The notes under the pieces are model-generated. The model saw nothing but the letters and a program-made list of their open reading frames with translations. It did no database searches and had not been told where the DNA came from. A DNA stretch of 8,723 nt from Fimbriiglobus sp. GTDB lineage: Bacteria > Planctomycetota > Planctomycetia > Gemmatales > Gemmataceae. How positions within the stretch are numbered: the stretch's first letter is position 1; each line of letters starts with the position of its first letter. The DNA is taken from positions 1 to 8,723 of the forward strand of contig JANXTD010000783.1 in assembly GCA_025352585.1 (NCBI GenBank), given 5' to 3'. This document shows, piece after piece, positions 6,476 through 8,723 of the stretch. Made by a program: the position numbers and the translations under genes.

Positions 6476-7276
6476 ATGAACCGAATCCGCCTCGGCGTCG
6501 TCCTCGAAACCGCCGGCCTGCCGGTGCGGCAGGCGTTCGAGGCGGCGGCCCGCGCCGGCGTCTCCGGGGTGCAGGCCGACGCCGTCGGCGACCTCGACCC
6601 GACGCGACTCAGCGAGACCGGCCGCCGCGAACTGCGCACGCTCCTCCGCGGCACGAACCTCGAATTCACGGCGTTGAACTGCCCGCTGCGGCGCGGCCTC
6701 GACAGCCCGGAGCAGTTGCAAGTCCGGCTCGAACACCTCGCGAAGGTACTGCAACTCGCCGCCGACCTCGGCCCCCGCGTCGTGCTGATGCCGATGCCGC
6801 GCCTGCCGACGAAGGACGAACTGACGACGCCGCGCGGCCTCACTTTGCGCGAGTCGCTGACGTTCCTGGCGGTCGCCGCGGACCGCCTCGGGGTGTCGGT
6901 CGCGCTCGAGCCGGGCCTCGACCCGGCGGCCGCGACGCGCGAGTACCTCGACAGCTTCGACACGGGGAGTCTAGGGGTCAACTTCGACCCGGCGAACTTC
7001 CTGATCAACGGCCACGACCCCGTGAAAAGTGCCGTCGCCTTCGCCGGCCGCATCCGCCACGTCAACGCGCGGGACGCCCAATCCCGCACGGCGTCCGGTG
7101 GGGCCAAGGAGGTGGCCGTCGGCGACGGCGACATCGACTGGCTGGTGATGCTGGCGACTCTCGAATCGGTCGAGTACCGCGACTTCGTCGCCGTCGATCG
7201 GGACAACGGCGTCGATCGCTGGCCCGACGTGCTGGCCGGGGTGAAGTTCCTGCGCCGCTTCGTGCCCGCGTCGTGA
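6476..7276 (+). CDS. Sugar-phosphate isomerase/epimerase-like TIM-barrel protein
   Basis: This 266-aa protein belongs to the xylose-isomerase-like TIM-barrel superfamily (AP endonuclease 2/IolE/hydroxypyruvate-isomerase-like). The metal-site pattern is visible: E145 in VALEPG, D171 in GVNFDPANF, H180 in NGHDPV, H195 in RIRHVNARD, and a late G-D-G-D-I-D-W (216-222). These enzymes usually isomerise or epimerise sugars through a divalent metal. The ordered strand-helix repeats from residue 4 onward fill a single domain of normal length (250-290 aa). No signal peptide is present, so it is probably cytosolic. The ATG at 6476 lies 12 nt after the preceding stop, without a strong Shine-Dalgarno. The TGA overlaps the GTG of selA by 4 nt. 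The superfamily is well supported but the substrate is not predictable, and nothing in the neighbourhood identifies a sugar pathway. Confidence 0.82.
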   Translation: MNRIRLGVVLETAGLPVRQAFEAAARAGVSGVQADAVGDLDPTRLSETGRRELRTLLRGTNLEFTALNCPLRRGLDSPEQLQVRLEHLAKVLQLAADLGPRVVLMPMPRLPTKDELTTPRGLTLRESLTFLAVAADRLGVSVALEPGLDPAAATREYLDSFDTGSLGVNFDPANFLINGHDPVKSAVAFAGRIRHVNARDAQSRTASGGAKEVAVGDGDIDWLVMLATLESVEYRDFVAVDRDNGVDRWPDVLAGVKFLRRFVPAS

Positions 7277-8637
7277 CGCCGCGCGACTTGCCAGCCGTGC
7301 CGAAGCTGCTGGCCCACCCCGCGCTCGCCGACCACATGCCGCGCGACGCCGTGACGCACGCCGCCCGTGAAGTCCTCGCCGCCTGGCGGGACCGGCTGCT
7401 GTCCGGGAGCGCCGCCGAGTCGCCGGCGCTCGACGCCCTGGCCCATGAAGTCGCGGCCAAACTCGTGGCGGAGTCGCGGCCGATCTTGCGGCGGGTCGTC
7501 AACGCCACCGGCATCGTGCTGCACACCAACCTCGGCCGCGCCCCGCTGGCGGAGTCGGCGGCGGCCGCGGCCCACGCCGCGGCGCTAGGGTACCTCAACC
7601 TCGAACTCGACCTCGTCACCGGCAAGCGGTCGAGCCGGCAGAACCCCATCCGCGCTAGCGTTTGCCACGTCACCGGGGCCGAGGCGGCGACCGTCGTCAA
7701 CAACTGCGCCGCGGCCACCATCCTCGTCCTTCGCACCCTCGCGGCGGGGCGGGAGGTGATCATTTCGCGCGGCCAGCTCGTCGAGATCGGCGGCGGCTTC
7801 CGCATCCCGGACATCCTCGCGGTCAGCGGCGCGACCCTGCGCGAAGTCGGCACCACGAACATCACCCGCATCGCCGACTACGCCGCCGCGGTCACCCCAG
7901 CGACGGCCCTGCTGATGCGCGTCCACGCCAGCAACTTCCGCATCCGCGGCTTCACGAAGTGCGCGAGTCTCGCCGAACTCGTCGCCCTCGGCAAGGCCCA
8001 CGACATCCCGGTGATCGACGACGTGGGCAGCGGCATGGCGCTCGACCTCGCACCGTTCGGCCTGCCGGGCGAGCCGTCGATCCGCGAAGGTCTCGCGGCG
8101 GGGGCCGACCTGGTCTTGTTCAGCGGCGACAAGCTCCTCGGCGGCCCGCAGTGCGGCATCGTCGCCGGCCGCCGCGACCTCGTCGAGCGTCTCGAACGCG
8201 ACCCGCTGATGCGCGCGTTCCGCTGCGACAAGATGACCCTCGCCGCGCTCGAAGCGACCCTGCGCCTCTACCGCGACCCGGCCGACGCCATGCGAAAGCT
8301 GCCCGTATTGCGGATGCTCACGACGCCGCTGGGCGAGCTGCGCACCCGTGCCGAACGCCTGCGCACCGCTCTCCAAGGCGTGAACGCCGAGGTGACGTTG
8401 CGCGACGAGACCGCCTACGTCGGCGGCGGCTCTTTGCCGGACATCGCCCTGCCGACGGTCGTCGTCGCGCTCAAGCCGCACGCGGTGAGCGAAGGCGAGT
8501 TGGCGGCCACCTTGCGCCACAGCGAGCCGGCGGTGCTGGCGCGCGTGCAGGCGGGCGAAGTGCTGCTCGACCTCCGCGCCGTCTTCGAGCGCGACACCGG
8601 CGATTTGGTGAAGGCACTGCGGGCGGCGCTGCTCTGA
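7273..8637 (+). CDS. selA: L-seryl-tRNA(Sec) selenium transferase (selenocysteine synthase)
   Basis: This PLP enzyme converts Ser-tRNA(Sec) to Sec-tRNA(Sec) using selenophosphate. Its 454 aa compares with 463 in E. coli. Recognisable blocks in order are DLPAVPKLL (5-13), NATGIVLHTNLGRAPL (77-92), GAEAATVVNN (135-144), SRGQLVEIGGGFRIP (165-179), REVGTTN (190-196), VHASNFRIRGFT (218-229), IDDVGSG (248-254), and FSGDKLLGGPQCG (283-295), which carries the PLP lysine K287. DKMTLAALEATLRLY and a terminal SEPAVLARVQ...LLDLRAVF complete the family pattern, so the gene looks intact. The GTG at 7273 overlaps the stop of the epimerase-like gene. SelA implies that the organism can incorporate selenocysteine, which also needs selB, selC and selD; none is in the window. 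It is last in the operon here and is followed by a large inverted repeat. The identification is secure. Confidence 0.96.
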   Translation: MTPRDLPAVPKLLAHPALADHMPRDAVTHAAREVLAAWRDRLLSGSAAESPALDALAHEVAAKLVAESRPILRRVVNATGIVLHTNLGRAPLAESAAAAAHAAALGYLNLELDLVTGKRSSRQNPIRASVCHVTGAEAATVVNNCAAATILVLRTLAAGREVIISRGQLVEIGGGFRIPDILAVSGATLREVGTTNITRIADYAAAVTPATALLMRVHASNFRIRGFTKCASLAELVALGKAHDIPVIDDVGSGMALDLAPFGLPGEPSIREGLAAGADLVLFSGDKLLGGPQCGIVAGRRDLVERLERDPLMRAFRCDKMTLAALEATLRLYRDPADAMRKLPVLRMLTTPLGELRTRAERLRTALQGVNAEVTLRDETAYVGGGSLPDIALPTVVVALKPHAVSEGELAATLRHSEPAVLARVQAGEVLLDLRAVFERDTGDLVKALRAALL

Positions 8638-8654
8638 AAACAGAATTTCACCGC

Positions 8655-8720
8655 GGAGGAGCAGAGTAGCGGAGAAAAATCAAATTCAAGGTTTGGTCTT
8701 CTCCGCTACTCTGCTCCTCC
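8655..8720. repeat. Perfect 22-bp inverted repeat (large hairpin), terminator or dispersed palindrome
   Basis: Bases 8655-8676 (beginning GGAGGAGCAGAGTAG) are the exact reverse complement of 8699-8720. One further C-G pair (8654/8721) extends the stem. The 22-nt loop (8677-8698) is AT-rich, unlike the surrounding DNA. The hairpin begins 17 nt after the selA stop, so it could end the operon transcript. However, there is no T-run after it within the window, and the purine-rich wording resembles dispersed palindromic repeats in planctomycete genomes. The right arm ends 3 bases from the window edge, so its full extent is not visible. Confidence 0.75.
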
Positions 8721-8723
8721 GGG

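Noticed and set aside
5477..6754. 425-aa open frame on the minus strand opposite hisS, HYExAFE and the epimerase-like gene
   Set aside because: It spans three recognisable plus-strand genes, has low-complexity Arg/Ala/Val-rich sequence and no family motif. It is a codon-bias shadow in GC-rich DNA.
7585..8520. 311-aa minus-strand open frame opposite selA
   Set aside because: It lies entirely antisense to a gene with full SelA motifs, and its product looks like reversed GC-rich codons.
8655..8720. Inverted repeat as an insertion-sequence end or CRISPR repeat
   Set aside because: There is only one pair of arms with a 22-nt loop, no spacer periodicity, no transposase and no visible target duplication. 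A terminator or dispersed palindrome fits better.

Overview
The window is GC-rich, densely coded bacterial DNA. Several features suggest a planctomycete, probably of the Gemmata/Isosphaera type: a HYExAFE-family gene (a family I know mainly from Planctomycetes), frequent GTG starts with 4-nt GTGA overlaps, and a bacterial selA. The lineage is an inference from gene content. No 16S rRNA or other formal marker is present.

Left half (1-3207), all on the minus strand. Read in the direction of transcription, it begins with a two-gene unit made of a small uncharacterised protein (81 aa) and a HEPN-type protein with an Rx4H motif. Next comes a second two-gene unit, a stand-alone colicin-E5-like ribonuclease domain (88 aa) whose end overlaps a small acidic protein (82 aa). 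Then follow a HAD-family phosphatase and glyA (serine hydroxymethyltransferase), which runs off the left edge. The two small units look like toxin/partner modules sitting upstream of housekeeping genes, and they are the most interesting part of the window.

Right half (3382-8637), all on the plus strand. A good sigma70-type promoter (TTGCGA, 17 nt, TATGAT) precedes five tightly packed genes: a site-2-protease-family membrane protease, hisS (histidyl-tRNA synthetase), a HYExAFE-family protein with a PD-(D/E)XK-like motif, a sugar-phosphate isomerase/epimerase-like TIM barrel, and selA (selenocysteine synthase). Gaps are 29, -4, 12 and -4 nt, so they are probably one operon. Two members, hisS and selA, act on aminoacyl-tRNA. 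After selA, a perfect 22-bp inverted repeat with an AT-rich loop reaches the right edge. It could be a terminator, a dispersed palindromic repeat, or both.

The two halves diverge from a roughly 174-bp intergenic region (3208-3381). I see no tRNA, rRNA, CRISPR array, transposase or integrase in the window. There is no gene-free stretch over 300 bases.
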